Part shown: positions 18,889-28,145 of the stretch, piece after piece
Layout of the letters: the number at the start of each line of letters is the position of its first letter
Position numbering within the stretch: the first letter of the stretch is position 1
NCBI GenBank assembly: GCA_963830175.1
Contig: CAWHKV010000009.1
Coordinates: 600,892-664,891, forward strand
DNA: 64,000 nt
Source: JBBRBB01 sp963830175
Lineage (GTDB): Bacteria > Bacteroidota > Bacteroidia > Chitinophagales > Chitinophagaceae
Reading direction: 5' to 3'
The notes under the pieces: model-generated
The model's database searches: none
Seen by the model: the letters and a program-made list of their open reading frames with translations, nothing else
Told to the model about the DNA's origin: nothing
Position numbers and translations under genes: made by a program

Positions 18889-19347
18889 ATGAAAGCATTT
18901 TTACCCCTTGCGTGGGTGGCGATTTTTGCCATCGCGCTTACATCCTGCAGTAAAACGGTTGATGTTGCCCCGGCACCATACAACCCGGTTATTGGTTCGT
19001 GGAAGATCGTTGAAACATCGGCCAATGATGGGTTTGGATGGTATTCTTTTAATGCTAAGGTTCATGGTGTTTTTACTTTTTATGAGAGCGGTACAGCGCG
19101 GTATTACGATAATTATAATGATATGGTAGGTGACTGGTACATGAATACCGTTACTACCGGGTATTATGATGAATACGGTAATTATTATAATGGACCGCAC
19201 AACAATTTTGATGTTTATGTATCTGATAACAGCGGGAACTATATAGACCTGGCTTTTGATTACATAACGTTTACCGGCAATAATCAATTTACCTCTACTT
19301 ATTATAATGGTAAAATAGTGTACCGGTATACGTTTGCCCGGTTTTGA
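18889..19347 (+). CDS. lipoprotein, lipocalin-like, unknown
   Basis: 152 residues with signal peptide and lipobox LTSCSK (Cys about 20). The mature domain starts NPVIGSWKIVETS, the opening strand often seen in lipocalin-like Bacteroidota lipoproteins, and has many Tyr/Asn-rich beta strands. The fold assignment is an inference from the GSW motif. It is followed after 31 nt by another lipoprotein gene. Confidence 0.6.
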   Translation: MKAFLPLAWVAIFAIALTSCSKTVDVAPAPYNPVIGSWKIVETSANDGFGWYSFNAKVHGVFTFYESGTARYYDNYNDMVGDWYMNTVTTGYYDEYGNYYNGPHNNFDVYVSDNSGNYIDLAFDYITFTGNNQFTSTYYNGKIVYRYTFARF

Positions 19348-19378
19348 TGCGTTACCTTTTATTTTTAATTAATAATAT

Positions 19379-19873
19379 ATGTTCAAATATTTTTTAGCGG
19401 TGCTTTTAATTACAAATGGTATTGCTGCCTGTAGCCAGAAAACTTTTACTATTACAAGGCAACAGGGTGGAAGTGCGCCGGCTGATATACCCTTAAAAGG
19501 ATTGGAGCAAAGCATACTGGTTTATGTGAATGAACACCGGGCTTCTATTAACAAACCGCCTTTAACCATGATCAATGAGGCTTCTACAGAAGCAACAAGG
19601 CATAGCCGGGAAATGGCAATTAAAGCCGTGGCTTTTGGCCACGATGGATTTGATAACCGCATAGATCTGATTATTACAAAAGTTGGTAGAATAAACAGTG
19701 CAGCAGAGAATGTTGCTTATGGGCAAATGAACGCAGCCACAGTTGTTGATGGCTGGCTACACAGCCCGGGTCATAAAAAAAACATAGAGGGCGATTATAA
19801 TCTTACGGGTATTGGGGTTGCTAAAGATGGTGATGGCACCATTTATTTTACACAGATATTTCTGAAAAAATAA
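19379..19873 (+). CDS. CAP (SCP/PR-1) domain lipoprotein
   Basis: 164 residues with lipobox AACS (Cys about 18). The CAP domain follows: NEHRAS, the His-containing SREMA and FGHDGF, AENVAYG, and the closing VVDGWLHSPGHKKNIEGDYNLTGIG signature with the second His. The pair of histidines and acidic residues forming the CAP cavity are present. Such proteins are extracytoplasmic and their function is usually unknown; lipid binding or peptide interaction has been reported for relatives. Confidence 0.87.
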   Translation: MFKYFLAVLLITNGIAACSQKTFTITRQQGGSAPADIPLKGLEQSILVYVNEHRASINKPPLTMINEASTEATRHSREMAIKAVAFGHDGFDNRIDLIITKVGRINSAAENVAYGQMNAATVVDGWLHSPGHKKNIEGDYNLTGIGVAKDGDGTIYFTQIFLKK

Positions 19874-20569
19874 TTATAATAAAACATTATTAAAAGCCTT
19901 TACATATTTTTCAATATACACTTCCTTACTCCGCTGTTTGTATTGAATAATAAACCTTGGATGCTCAAGCGGTATTATCTGTTGGAAAAAGCCATGCTTC
20001 GCATTTAATTTTTGCAGGTAAGAAAAGTTTTTCCCCGTGCCCATGCAAAAGCCTATGTGTGTGTATATCCCAAATTTTATTTGCTGTTGTAAAGATGAAA
20101 TAATAAAAGGTTCACTTGCCTTCAGTAGTTCGGCATTATCGTAATAGTTGTAATTTATATTATTATGCTTGTCATTATTATTGGTGAAGCCTAATGGGCA
20201 GACTGAATTGATATAAAATTTACTGTAAAATTTTGCTGCACCTCCGTAAGCAGCAATCATTTCATAGATAAATACAGATGACGGCTCATGCGTCTGTTTG
20301 TTATTGAGGATTATTCCACAAACCTCCTGCAATCTTTTTGTATCGGTGAAAGGGATGCCTGTAACCCCTGCACCAAACCTGCCCGGGTTAATACCAAGTA
20401 TCCAGAAACGCTTATTGTTATCATTATAATATTTTTGATAAAAAGCTGTTGAAGCGGAGATAGCTGATGCATTTTCTTTGAAAGGATTCATCACAGCTAT
20501 GCCATTTGGCAAGGACCCTGTAAATTTTAGCTGGCGGTTAAATTTTATAATTTTCTCTGCAAAATTCAT
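19874..20569 (-). CDS. SMUG2-like uracil-DNA glycosylase family protein
   Basis: 231 residues. The N-terminal active-site loop is WILGINPGRFGAGVTGIPFTD, resembling the GxNPG(L/R) loop of the SMUG branch of the UDG superfamily. The second motif is near the C-terminus, EHPRFI, at the position of the UDG leucine/arginine intercalation loop. It probably removes uracil or oxidised pyrimidines from DNA. It directly abuts the CAP gene (convergent, no gap). Substrate specificity cannot be told from sequence. Confidence 0.75.
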   Translation of the reverse strand: MNFAEKIIKFNRQLKFTGSLPNGIAVMNPFKENASAISASTAFYQKYYNDNNKRFWILGINPGRFGAGVTGIPFTDTKRLQEVCGIILNNKQTHEPSSVFIYEMIAAYGGAAKFYSKFYINSVCPLGFTNNNDKHNNINYNYYDNAELLKASEPFIISSLQQQIKFGIYTHIGFCMGTGKNFSYLQKLNAKHGFFQQIIPLEHPRFIIQYKQRSKEVYIEKYVKAFNNVLL

Positions 20570-20670
20570 ATATACAAATTCAACGAAAATAAGGAGGGAA
20601 CTCTTTTCCCCAATACCTTATGATAGAGAAACTATAACATAATAAATGAGAGGGCGATGGTTTTTAGTTA

Positions 20671-20678
20671 TATCTTTG
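20671..20678 (+). promoter_or_regulatory. candidate -7 element for the RRM gene
   Basis: TATCTTTG fits TAnnTTTG. Transcription from here would give a leader of about 140 nt before the ATG at 20824. No good -33 element is visible. Confidence 0.3.
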
Positions 20679-20823
20679 ACCCTTGAAATTAAGCTCTTAG
20701 TACAATTGTATTTAAACGGACCAAATCTTACATTCTTTTCCCTGTAATATTTCACGCTTCTTTACTGTTTGCTTTTACTTGAAATCATTGGTATTTTATT
20801 TTATTATTTTAATTATTGTTTTT

Positions 20824-21108
20824 ATGAACATTTATGTTTCAAATTTGAGTTTTCAAACCACAGACGCTGAACTGAAAGATATCTTTACAAAGTTCGGTGA
20901 AGTAGAATCTGCTAAGATTATCATGGACAGGGAAACCGGAAGGTCTCGTGGGTTCGGATTTGTGGAAATGTCTTCTGAAGCAGAAGGAAGAGACGCACTG
21001 CAGGCTCTTAATAACAAAGAGTTTAACGGCAGAACAATGTCTGTTTCTATTGCTAAGGAAAAAACAGAAAGGAGCAACAACTCTTATCGTTCTAACTCAA
21101 GAATGTAG
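20824..21108 (+). CDS. RRM-domain RNA-binding protein
   Basis: 94 residues, a single RNA recognition motif: RNP2 is IYVSNL (residues 3-8) and RNP1 is RGFGFVEM (about 42-49). A short Ser/Asn/Arg tail follows. Small RRM proteins of this build are abundant RNA chaperone-like proteins in Bacteroidota and cyanobacteria, often with stress or cold expression. I chose ATG 20824; the in-frame extension to 20779 is hydrophobic (FYFIILIIVF) and does not belong to the domain. A strong terminator follows. Confidence 0.93.
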   Translation: MNIYVSNLSFQTTDAELKDIFTKFGEVESAKIIMDRETGRSRGFGFVEMSSEAEGRDALQALNNKEFNGRTMSVSIAKEKTERSNNSYRSNSRM

Positions 21109-21130
21109 TTTATTTAAATATAGACAGTTA

Positions 21131-21158
21131 AAGAGCTTTTAATAAGCTCTTTTTTTTT
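21131..21158 (+). terminator. terminator after RRM gene
   Basis: AAGAGCTT (21131-21138), loop TTAAT, AAGCTCTT (21144-21151), then a long T-run. Confidence 0.9.
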
Positions 21159-21173
21159 GCCTAAAAGTGAACA

Positions 21174-22307
21174 TTAAACCTCCCGTTGTTTATTTGCCTC
21201 GTCTTCAGTAGAAGGGTTATGACTTTTCCTGATGATTATATGTTGGTTGTCTGCAGCGAGTTCAATGTCATTTTCATTAAGCATCTGAATCATGCTTAAA
21301 ATTATTTCTTCTTTTTGCGTATTAAAATCCTGCAGGCTTTGCATTATCGAGGTAAAATAATCTATGTGTAATACATGGGCGTTTTTGCCGGTATCGCTCA
21401 GGTAAACATTCCACATCTCTATATATTCCCTGTTCATCATTTTCTTTATTTCACTAAGGGCCGTTTCAAGTTGTTGCGGTGTGGTATGTATGGCAACTTC
21501 AAGATTTATATCCGCCCTGCGTTGTGTACGTAAAGTAATATTGTCTAATATGGTATCAACCATTTGCTTATTGGGAACTGAAATATAAGTTTTTTGATCT
21601 GTGCGTATACGTGTGCTTCTTAAACCAATTTTTTCTACCTGCCCTGTAAAACTTTGCACCTTAACCCAGTCGCCTGTAGTAAATGGTTTATCAAAAAATA
21701 TAATGAAAGATGCTATAAGGTTTTCAAGGCTTTCGCGGGTAGCAAGCGCCAGTGCGGCGCCAACAATACTAAGCCCTGTAACCAGGTTGCCAATGTTATA
21801 ATGAAATACAAATTTTAAAATGAGCAAAATACCTATGATCACCAAAATGGCACGAAAAAAATCTCTGAAGAAAACGATAAGTTGATTATCTGTGTGATCT
21901 GGTGTGATGGCAGCTTTTTCTTCCAGTATGTAAGAAACAAATTTTATTAACCTTAAACACAGCCTGATAAAAATAATTACCAGTGTAAAGTTTACAACAC
22001 CGTCTATTAATTCTTTGGATGAAATCTTATAAATATTAAAATCAAGTAACCCAGGAAATGTGAGTTGATTTAAAGAAATGATTATAACCAGTATGAGTAA
22101 AAAGGTTTCGAGGGGTTTTAATATTAATTGTATGAAAGACCTTTTTTCAAGTTGTTTTTCACGTGCTGCAAAAAATTTGTACAGTAGATTAGCTACAAGC
22201 TTAGATATCAGACGCTTTACCAGCAGGGCAATAATTATGGTAATTATTACTTCTACATACATCAGGATTGTATTGTCTAAAAATTCAGTTTGCCAGAATT
22301 CTTTCAT
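21174..22307 (-). CDS. mechanosensitive ion channel, MscS family
   Basis: 377 residues with about four to five hydrophobic segments. The pore helix TM3 is in IVGAALALATRESLENLIASF (Gly/Ala-rich), followed by the beta domain FDKPFTTGDWV and the conserved VEKIGLRSTRIRT. It is a cytoplasmic-membrane channel opening under osmotic downshock. The length is larger than E. coli MscS because of extra N-terminal transmembrane segments. It sits 7 nt from the next gene upstream, so it may be co-transcribed with the two minus-strand genes beyond it. Confidence 0.93.
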   Translation of the reverse strand: MKEFWQTEFLDNTILMYVEVIITIIIALLVKRLISKLVANLLYKFFAAREKQLEKRSFIQLILKPLETFLLILVIIISLNQLTFPGLLDFNIYKISSKELIDGVVNFTLVIIFIRLCLRLIKFVSYILEEKAAITPDHTDNQLIVFFRDFFRAILVIIGILLILKFVFHYNIGNLVTGLSIVGAALALATRESLENLIASFIIFFDKPFTTGDWVKVQSFTGQVEKIGLRSTRIRTDQKTYISVPNKQMVDTILDNITLRTQRRADINLEVAIHTTPQQLETALSEIKKMMNREYIEMWNVYLSDTGKNAHVLHIDYFTSIMQSLQDFNTQKEEIILSMIQMLNENDIELAADNQHIIIRKSHNPSTEDEANKQREV

Positions 22308-22313
22308 TAAAAA

Positions 22314-23135
22314 TTAATTAAGCGCAAAAATAGCCATGCCCTCATCTTTAAGAACATATAAACTGTTATTAAAAGCAAGGGCTTTAATAAATGGCACTGC
22401 GGCATTCAAAGATATTTCTTTGATTAAGGTGGTAACAGTATTCATTGCATACATCCTGTCAAATGCAAACCCGAAAAGTGTATTGTTTATTACCATTACA
22501 TTTTCCCAGTTTTTAGCGGGAATATATTTTTTAAAGCCACCATAATAATCAAAGATCATCCACCCGCTATTTTCATCATACAAATACAATTGCCCATTGT
22601 TATCAATTATCTTACCTGGGTTAAATGAATAATTAAAAATCATTCTGAAATCCCCAGTTTTTAATAACAGTTTTCCCTGGTCGTCTATTTTTATTAGGGT
22701 ATTATTTAGCTGATCAAATCCCCAATAGTTATTATCATAACTTAAAGCAACAGCTTTTGCCTGGTAAATATTTAATTTTCTAAGGTCAATAGTATGAATG
22801 GCGTTTAAGAAACGATCTAATACCACTACCGTTAAAAAGTCTTTATAAAACAAAATGATCTTTAATGGGTTCGTAACATCAACCGAAAAAATATCTCCAT
22901 ATCGGCGCGTATCATTATACACTGCAAGAGAATCGCCTGTGGCAGAGTACTTAATAATTTTGTTGTTATTGCTTAACAGGTAAAGGTTTGAGAAATTATC
23001 AAGATAAAAGTTTGTAAATGTTCCTTTTATCAAAAACACCCTGCCGGTTGAGCTTAAGGTATCGTTTTGTGCATTAGCGCCATTACCGTAAAGCGTTAAA
23101 ACAATAAAGAAAATATAGAAGATTAGTTTTCCCAT
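22314..23135 (-). CDS. exported beta-propeller-like protein, unknown
   Basis: 273 residues with signal peptide ending near GANAQ. The mature part has repeated short units of the type LYLLSNNNKIIKY, LYLYDENSGW and LYVLKDEGMAIF, spaced as beta-propeller or NHL-like blades. Its 5' end overlaps the 3' end of the lpxH gene by 13 nt, so the two are probably translationally coupled. No function is known. Confidence 0.7.
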   Translation of the reverse strand: MGKLIFYIFFIVLTLYGNGANAQNDTLSSTGRVFLIKGTFTNFYLDNFSNLYLLSNNNKIIKYSATGDSLAVYNDTRRYGDIFSVDVTNPLKIILFYKDFLTVVVLDRFLNAIHTIDLRKLNIYQAKAVALSYDNNYWGFDQLNNTLIKIDDQGKLLLKTGDFRMIFNYSFNPGKIIDNNGQLYLYDENSGWMIFDYYGGFKKYIPAKNWENVMVINNTLFGFAFDRMYAMNTVTTLIKEISLNAAVPFIKALAFNNSLYVLKDEGMAIFALN

Positions 23136-23884
23136 TTTTTTAAATGCAATTCATTTCCATCGAAAACGGCATATGTAAAAGACGTTATCCAGTCACCCAG
23201 GTTTACATAACGGCTATTATGTTTTAGTGGTATATCAAGCGGTAAATGCCTGTGACCAAAAACAAAATAATCTATATGTTCTTTTGCAAGAATTTCCCTG
23301 CTGTAAATAATTAGCCATTCTTTGTCTTCTCCTAAATAAATGGCATCTGTGGCTCCGGTCTTTTGCCTGCTTTTTTTGCTAAAGTAATTTGCTATGCCCA
23401 TGCCCAGGGTAGGATGCATTTGTCCAAATAACCACTGGCATGTTTTATTCCGGAATATTTTTTTTATGAATTTATATCCATGGTCTCCCGGGCCTAATCC
23501 ATCCCCATGACCAACATAAAATTTCTTATTATTAAAGTCGTAGGTACGCGGTTCAAAAAATACGGGTATGTTTAATTCTTCCATAAAGTAGCTGCGCATC
23601 CACATGTCGTGATTGCCCGCAAATAAATGAACGGGTACACCGCTATCTGTTATTGCCGCTAGTTTGCCAAGCAGGCGGGTATGCCCTTTTGGAACCACGG
23701 TTTTGTATTCGTACCAAAAGTCAAAAATATCTCCGGCGATTATTATTAAAGCTGCTTCTCTATAAATAGCATCAAGGAATTGTACTATTTTTTTTTCGCG
23801 AACAAGGCTGTCCGTATTATTCGGCGCTCCCAGGTGAAAGTCTGATAAAAAATAAATTTTTTTTCCCTCGGTCAAATCCATCAT
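23123..23884 (-). CDS. lpxH: UDP-2,3-diacylglucosamine pyrophosphatase-like (LpxH family)
   Basis: About 253 residues, a calcineurin-like metallophosphoesterase. All five metal-binding motifs are present: SDFHLG, GDIFDFW, AGNHDMW, GHGDG and FGHRH. The LpxH group removes UMP from UDP-2,3-diacylglucosamine to give lipid X in lipid A synthesis. The start may be either of two adjacent ATGs (23884 or 23881); a TTG precedes them. Assignment to LpxH rather than another phosphoesterase is by overall resemblance. Confidence 0.85.
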   Translation of the reverse strand: MMDLTEGKKIYFLSDFHLGAPNNTDSLVREKKIVQFLDAIYREAALIIIAGDIFDFWYEYKTVVPKGHTRLLGKLAAITDSGVPVHLFAGNHDMWMRSYFMEELNIPVFFEPRTYDFNNKKFYVGHGDGLGPGDHGYKFIKKIFRNKTCQWLFGQMHPTLGMGIANYFSKKSRQKTGATDAIYLGEDKEWLIIYSREILAKEHIDYFVFGHRHLPLDIPLKHNSRYVNLGDWITSFTYAVFDGNELHLKKWEN

Positions 23885-23987
23885 CAAAATACGGTAAATT
23901 ATTTTTTGTAATGATAAGTTTCAACTCTTTTTAAAAAGCATTATGAATATACCCAATTGTTTAGCTTTATAATTTTAATTGATTATT

Positions 23988-24791
23988 ATGGGCAGAAGTA
24001 AATTTTTTTTCTGTTTGCTGGTTTTATTCTTGTCTTGTTCACGCGGCGTATATAATTCGTCTAATAAATTATATAAAAAGCAAACCTTTCTTTACAGTAG
24101 CATTTTGCGACAATATCCACTTGAAGATTCATTTAATTCTGGTCACGATTTTATTGGCAGCCCGAATTTTAATTTACGAAAACCCAATTTCGTTATTATA
24201 CATCATACTGCGCAAAACAGTTGCGAACAAACACTTGCCACTTTTACCAATACAAAAAGCGAGGTAAGTGCACATTATTTAATTTGTAAAGATGGGGCTG
24301 TGTATCATTTATTGAATGATTATTTCCGTGCCTGGCATGCAGGTGTTAGCAAATGGGGAAATGATGCTGATATAAACAGCAGCAGTATTGGAATTGAATT
24401 GGATAATAATGGATTTGAAAAGTTTACTGAGGCTCAGATGCAAAGTCTTATTAAACTTTTGAATTCTTTAAAGAGCGCTTACAATATTCCTACTGCCAAT
24501 TTTATTGGCCATGGAGATGTGGCGCCGGGAAGAAAGGTAGACCCCAGTTATTTTTTTAACTGGAAACGCTTATCCGACAATGGATTTGGAAACTGGTTCG
24601 GAGACACTACCAATCTTGTATTGCCTGAAGGTTTTAGCCCTTTAAATGCATTAAGAATAATCGGATATAATACCAGTGATACAACAGCAGCAATTAAGGC
24701 ATTCAGGCGGCATTGGTTAAATGATACTGCCTGCTGCCTTTCTGCCGGCGATAAAAAAATAATTTATAGCTTACTTCAAAAGGCACAATAA
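23988..24791 (+). CDS. N-acetylmuramoyl-L-alanine amidase (Amidase_2), lipoprotein
   Basis: About 267 residues, lipobox LFLSCS (Cys about 17). The Amidase_2 domain has zinc ligands in VIIHHTA and later in GHGDVAPGRKVDPS, with an acidic residue in SIGIELDNNGFE. It cleaves the lactyl-Ala bond of peptidoglycan or its fragments, outside the cytoplasm. I prefer ATG 23988 over the TTG at 23979. The extended C-terminal segment beyond DPSYFFNWKRL is family-typical (AmiD-like). Confidence 0.92.
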   Translation: MGRSKFFFCLLVLFLSCSRGVYNSSNKLYKKQTFLYSSILRQYPLEDSFNSGHDFIGSPNFNLRKPNFVIIHHTAQNSCEQTLATFTNTKSEVSAHYLICKDGAVYHLLNDYFRAWHAGVSKWGNDADINSSSIGIELDNNGFEKFTEAQMQSLIKLLNSLKSAYNIPTANFIGHGDVAPGRKVDPSYFFNWKRLSDNGFGNWFGDTTNLVLPEGFSPLNALRIIGYNTSDTTAAIKAFRRHWLNDTACCLSAGDKKIIYSLLQKAQ

Positions 24792-24814
24792 CAGGAAGGA
24801 TCGGCTATAAATAA

Positions 24815-24843
24815 GTAAACCGTAAAACAAGTTTACGGTTTAC
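24815..24843. terminator. bidirectional terminator between amidase and dnaA
   Basis: A perfect 12-bp stem GTAAACCGTAAA/TTTACGGTTTAC with a 5-nt loop between the convergent genes. An eight-G run at about 24855-24862 follows. Confidence 0.8.
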
Positions 24844-24871
24844 AATATTTTGGCGGGGGGGGTAATTTTTT

Positions 24872-26302
24872 TTACATAGATGCTAGCTGAACTTTTTGTG
24901 TAAGTTCCATAACATTTTCTCTAAAAAGACTATCTGTATCCATTAGGTCTTTAACGGTTTGGCAGCTGTGAATAACAGTTGTATGGTCCCTGCCTCCGAA
25001 ATGCTCACCAATTGTTTTTAAAGAATTTTTAGTAAAAGCTTTTGCAAGGTACATAGTGATCTGTCTTGCCTGTACTATTTCTCTTTTTCTGGTTTTGTGT
25101 AAAAGAGTTTCATAAGGAACATTAAAAAATTCACATACCATTTTTTGAATGGCATCGATTGTAATTTCTTTACTGCTTGTTTTTATAAAGTTGCGTAAAA
25201 CCTTTTTGGTAAGTTCCAGGTCAATATCCCTGCGGTTTAATGAAGATTGTGCCAGTAATGATATCATAGCGCCTTCCAGTTCACGCACATTGGTATTAAT
25301 ATTATAGGCAACATATTTAACTACTTCTTTAGGCATGTCTAATCCGTCGCCTTTCATCTTTCTTTCAAGAATTTCAATCCTGGTTTCATAATCGGGCACC
25401 TGCAGGTCGGCACTTAAACCCCAGCGAAAACGGCTAAGTAGTCTTTCCTGCATACCGTCAAGATCTTTTGGTGGTTTATCTGAAGTAAGTATTAATTGTT
25501 TACCGCTTTGGTGCAGGTGATTAAAGATGGCAAAAAATGCATCCTGCGATTTTTCAGCACGTGCAAAAAATTGAACATCATCAATAATCAACACATCTAT
25601 TAACTGGTAGAAATGAATAAAATCGTTTATTGCGTTATTGCGGCTATGATCCTGAAATTGGTTTATGAATTTTTCACTACTAACATATAATACAACCTTA
25701 TTTGGGTGAAGCCTTTTTACCTCGTTACCAATTGCCTGCCCCAGGTGGGTTTTACCTAAACCTACACCACCGTAAATTACCAGCGGGTTAAAAGAGTTAT
25801 TTCCGGGTTTTTCTGCAACCGTTTTACCTGCACGCCTTGCTACCCGGTTGCAATCGCCTTCTATAAAAGTATCTAATATATATGATGCATTTAATTGGGG
25901 GTCGATCTGCATTTTTTTAAGACCGGGAATAACAAAGGGGTTTTTTACAGGGGTATTAATGATCAATGGAAAATTCATCTCATTGTTATTATAAATCTTT
26001 GCGTTTCCTGCAGGCACATCCATAGTACCTCCGCGGTCGTTATTGCCGCTGTCTACCATAATGCGGTATTCAAGTCGCGCAGTTTTACCTAATTCGCGTT
26101 TAAGGGTTTTTGCAAGCAGATTTAAATAATGTTCTTCGAGGTATTCAAAGAAAAATTGACTGGGTACCTGAATAAGCAAAATGTTTCCATTAAGCTCAAG
26201 TGGTTTAATTGGTTCGAACCAGGTTTTATAAGGTTGCCAATCAACAATATCCTGAATAATTTTTAAGCAATTACTCCAAACTATTTCTGCATTTTTTGCC
26301 AT
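24872..26302 (-). CDS. dnaA: chromosomal replication initiator DnaA
   Basis: 476 residues with all DnaA domains: N-terminal domain I (IVWSNCLKIIQDIV, PIKPLEL), a linker, the AAA+ domain with Walker A GGVGLGKTH (178-186) and Walker B LIIDDVQF (about 240), and domain IV with the DNA-binding signature GGRDHTTVIHS ending at about residue 446. It binds DnaA boxes at oriC and loads the helicase. The neighbours are not dnaN or recF; it faces an AT-rich upstream region. Confidence 0.98.
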   Translation of the reverse strand: MAKNAEIVWSNCLKIIQDIVDWQPYKTWFEPIKPLELNGNILLIQVPSQFFFEYLEEHYLNLLAKTLKRELGKTARLEYRIMVDSGNNDRGGTMDVPAGNAKIYNNNEMNFPLIINTPVKNPFVIPGLKKMQIDPQLNASYILDTFIEGDCNRVARRAGKTVAEKPGNNSFNPLVIYGGVGLGKTHLGQAIGNEVKRLHPNKVVLYVSSEKFINQFQDHSRNNAINDFIHFYQLIDVLIIDDVQFFARAEKSQDAFFAIFNHLHQSGKQLILTSDKPPKDLDGMQERLLSRFRWGLSADLQVPDYETRIEILERKMKGDGLDMPKEVVKYVAYNINTNVRELEGAMISLLAQSSLNRRDIDLELTKKVLRNFIKTSSKEITIDAIQKMVCEFFNVPYETLLHKTRKREIVQARQITMYLAKAFTKNSLKTIGEHFGGRDHTTVIHSCQTVKDLMDTDSLFRENVMELTQKVQLASM

Positions 26303-26948
26303 AGAGGGGATAGCACAATTTACATGGGTTAAGTACTTCTAGATACCGATTAAAACTTTAAAACTTCCGATAAAAATTATTTTAATTTTTTCATCGGCAG
26401 GGGAACGAATATCAAATATTAAATGTTGAAAAAAAAATTTTTCAGACAGGTTTTTTTCTTTTTTATACTCGAAAAAGATATTTAAAAATCTAAATATTTA
26501 TAAATGAATATAATGAACCCCAATCGTCATTTTCGTACAGAAAATAAACTATATTTTTTTTGGAAATAACAAATAAATGTAGATGTATCAAGGGTTTGTT
26601 TAAGAACGGGCGCATAGTGTATTAACAGAGAAGCATATACATCTTTATTAAAAAAAAACATTTGAAGTATTTAGCTAACATTAACAGTGACTTATAAATT
26701 TTTAAAAAGATGATGATGATTTTATTCGTAAGGTTTTTAAAAAAAATTAAAAACTGGGATAAAGTTTATTTGCATTTTTAAATAATAATCCATACGTATT
26801 ACTCTAAAGAGTGTAAATAAATTTGTCTGAATTAGTCATGAAAAATCACTATTAAAAACTATAGTATAATGGTTTGTTTCGTTATGCTTATTAGCTACGC
26901 TTTTTATTCGACAATAAAAAAAATATTATAAGAAAAGCAACAACTAAT
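26303..26948. other. AT-rich non-coding region upstream of dnaA
   Basis: 646 nt with no supportable ORF, strongly AT-rich with A/T runs. It presumably includes the dnaA promoter. I looked by eye for TTATCCACA-type DnaA boxes on both strands and saw no clear one, so I do not call an origin. No RNA gene is recognised. Confidence 0.5.
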
Positions 26949-28010
26949 TTAACCAGCTGAGTTTCGTGCAGATAATTTTTGCAGATCAATAGTTGTTTCC
27001 TCTAAAAACGAATTAATGAGCGAATGAATAATTTCAAACTCTAGCAAAAAACCATCATGCCCGTAAAGAGAATGTATTGCATGAAAGACCGCACCGGGAA
27101 TATGGTCGGCACAAAATTGTTGTTCCTGCAGGGGAAACAGTATGTCTGAATCAATACCAATTACCAATGTTTTAGCCTTGATCTTTTGTAGTGCCAGTTG
27201 CGCACTTGTTCTGCCACGTCCCACATTATGCGCATCCATACTTTTAGAAAGAAAGAAATAACTATAGGCATTGAATCTTTTGGCGAGTTTCTCCCCCTGG
27301 TAACGCTGGTACGACTCACTTTTAAAATGATCGAGTTTGTTTGGGTCTTCTTCGGCCTGGGTATTATTATAGGTAATATAATGCCTGTAAGACAAAAGTG
27401 CTATACTGCGGGCAGCCTTCATTCCCTGCAAACCGGCATTCTCATGATTATTCGACCAGGTTGTATCTGTTTCAATACATAATCTTTGGGAGGCATTGAA
27501 CGCAATACCCCAGGGCGAATGGAACGCATTAGTAGCTATGGGTACTATATGCCTGAAAAATCCGGGCTCGTCAATTGCCCATTCTAATAATTGTTGTCCA
27601 CCCATTGAGCCACCTATTCCTATCAGGACACTTTTAATTTCCAGGTGGTCTCTTAAAGTTTTATATGCCCTAATCATGTCTCTTGTTGTGAACAAGGGAA
27701 ATGAATGATAATAATGACTGCCGGTAAGCGGATTAATGTCTATAGGAGATATACTTCCATAACAGCTGCCAGGCATGTTAACGCAAATAATAAAATGCTT
27801 GAGCGGATCAAATAATTTTCCTTCGCCAACTAACCCTGGCCACCATTCCTGAGCATCACTGTTGGCAGTTAATGCATGAAACACCCAAACCACATTACTT
27901 TTATCTTCATTTAATTTTCCCTGTGTAGTATAAGCAAGTCTTATTGCTGGTAATACCTCACCGCTTTCAAGAAAAAAATCTTTGTGGCTTGTAAATATTT
28001 TATAAGGCAA
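26949..28010 (-). CDS. metX: homoserine O-acetyltransferase (MetX family)
   Basis: 353 residues, alpha/beta-hydrolase type. The nucleophile elbow is GIGGSMGGQQ (Ser about 135), with the Asp in GIDSDILFP and His in YGHDGFLLE. The N-terminal LTANSDAQEWWPGLVGEGK matches the family. It acetylates (or succinylates) homoserine in methionine synthesis. The start is TTG at 28010; an in-frame TGA lies just upstream. metY is encoded upstream on the same strand, so the two enzymes form the direct-sulfhydrylation route. Confidence 0.93.
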   Translation of the reverse strand: MPYKIFTSHKDFFLESGEVLPAIRLAYTTQGKLNEDKSNVVWVFHALTANSDAQEWWPGLVGEGKLFDPLKHFIICVNMPGSCYGSISPIDINPLTGSHYYHSFPLFTTRDMIRAYKTLRDHLEIKSVLIGIGGSMGGQQLLEWAIDEPGFFRHIVPIATNAFHSPWGIAFNASQRLCIETDTTWSNNHENAGLQGMKAARSIALLSYRHYITYNNTQAEEDPNKLDHFKSESYQRYQGEKLAKRFNAYSYFFLSKSMDAHNVGRGRTSAQLALQKIKAKTLVIGIDSDILFPLQEQQFCADHIPGAVFHAIHSLYGHDGFLLEFEIIHSLINSFLEETTIDLQKLSARNSAG

Positions 28011-28145
28011 AACTTTATTTTTAATTCAGCAGGCAAAGTTATTGCCGCCTGTTTAAAGCATTTTAATTATTATGTTTAAATAACAAGGCAGCAAGCGTGG
28101 TACTTACTGCCCTGTATATTTAATGGTTCATTATAGGTAAATAAC

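Noticed and set aside
26303..26948. oriC
   Set aside because: No clear DnaA boxes seen by eye; only AT richness and dnaA proximity support it.
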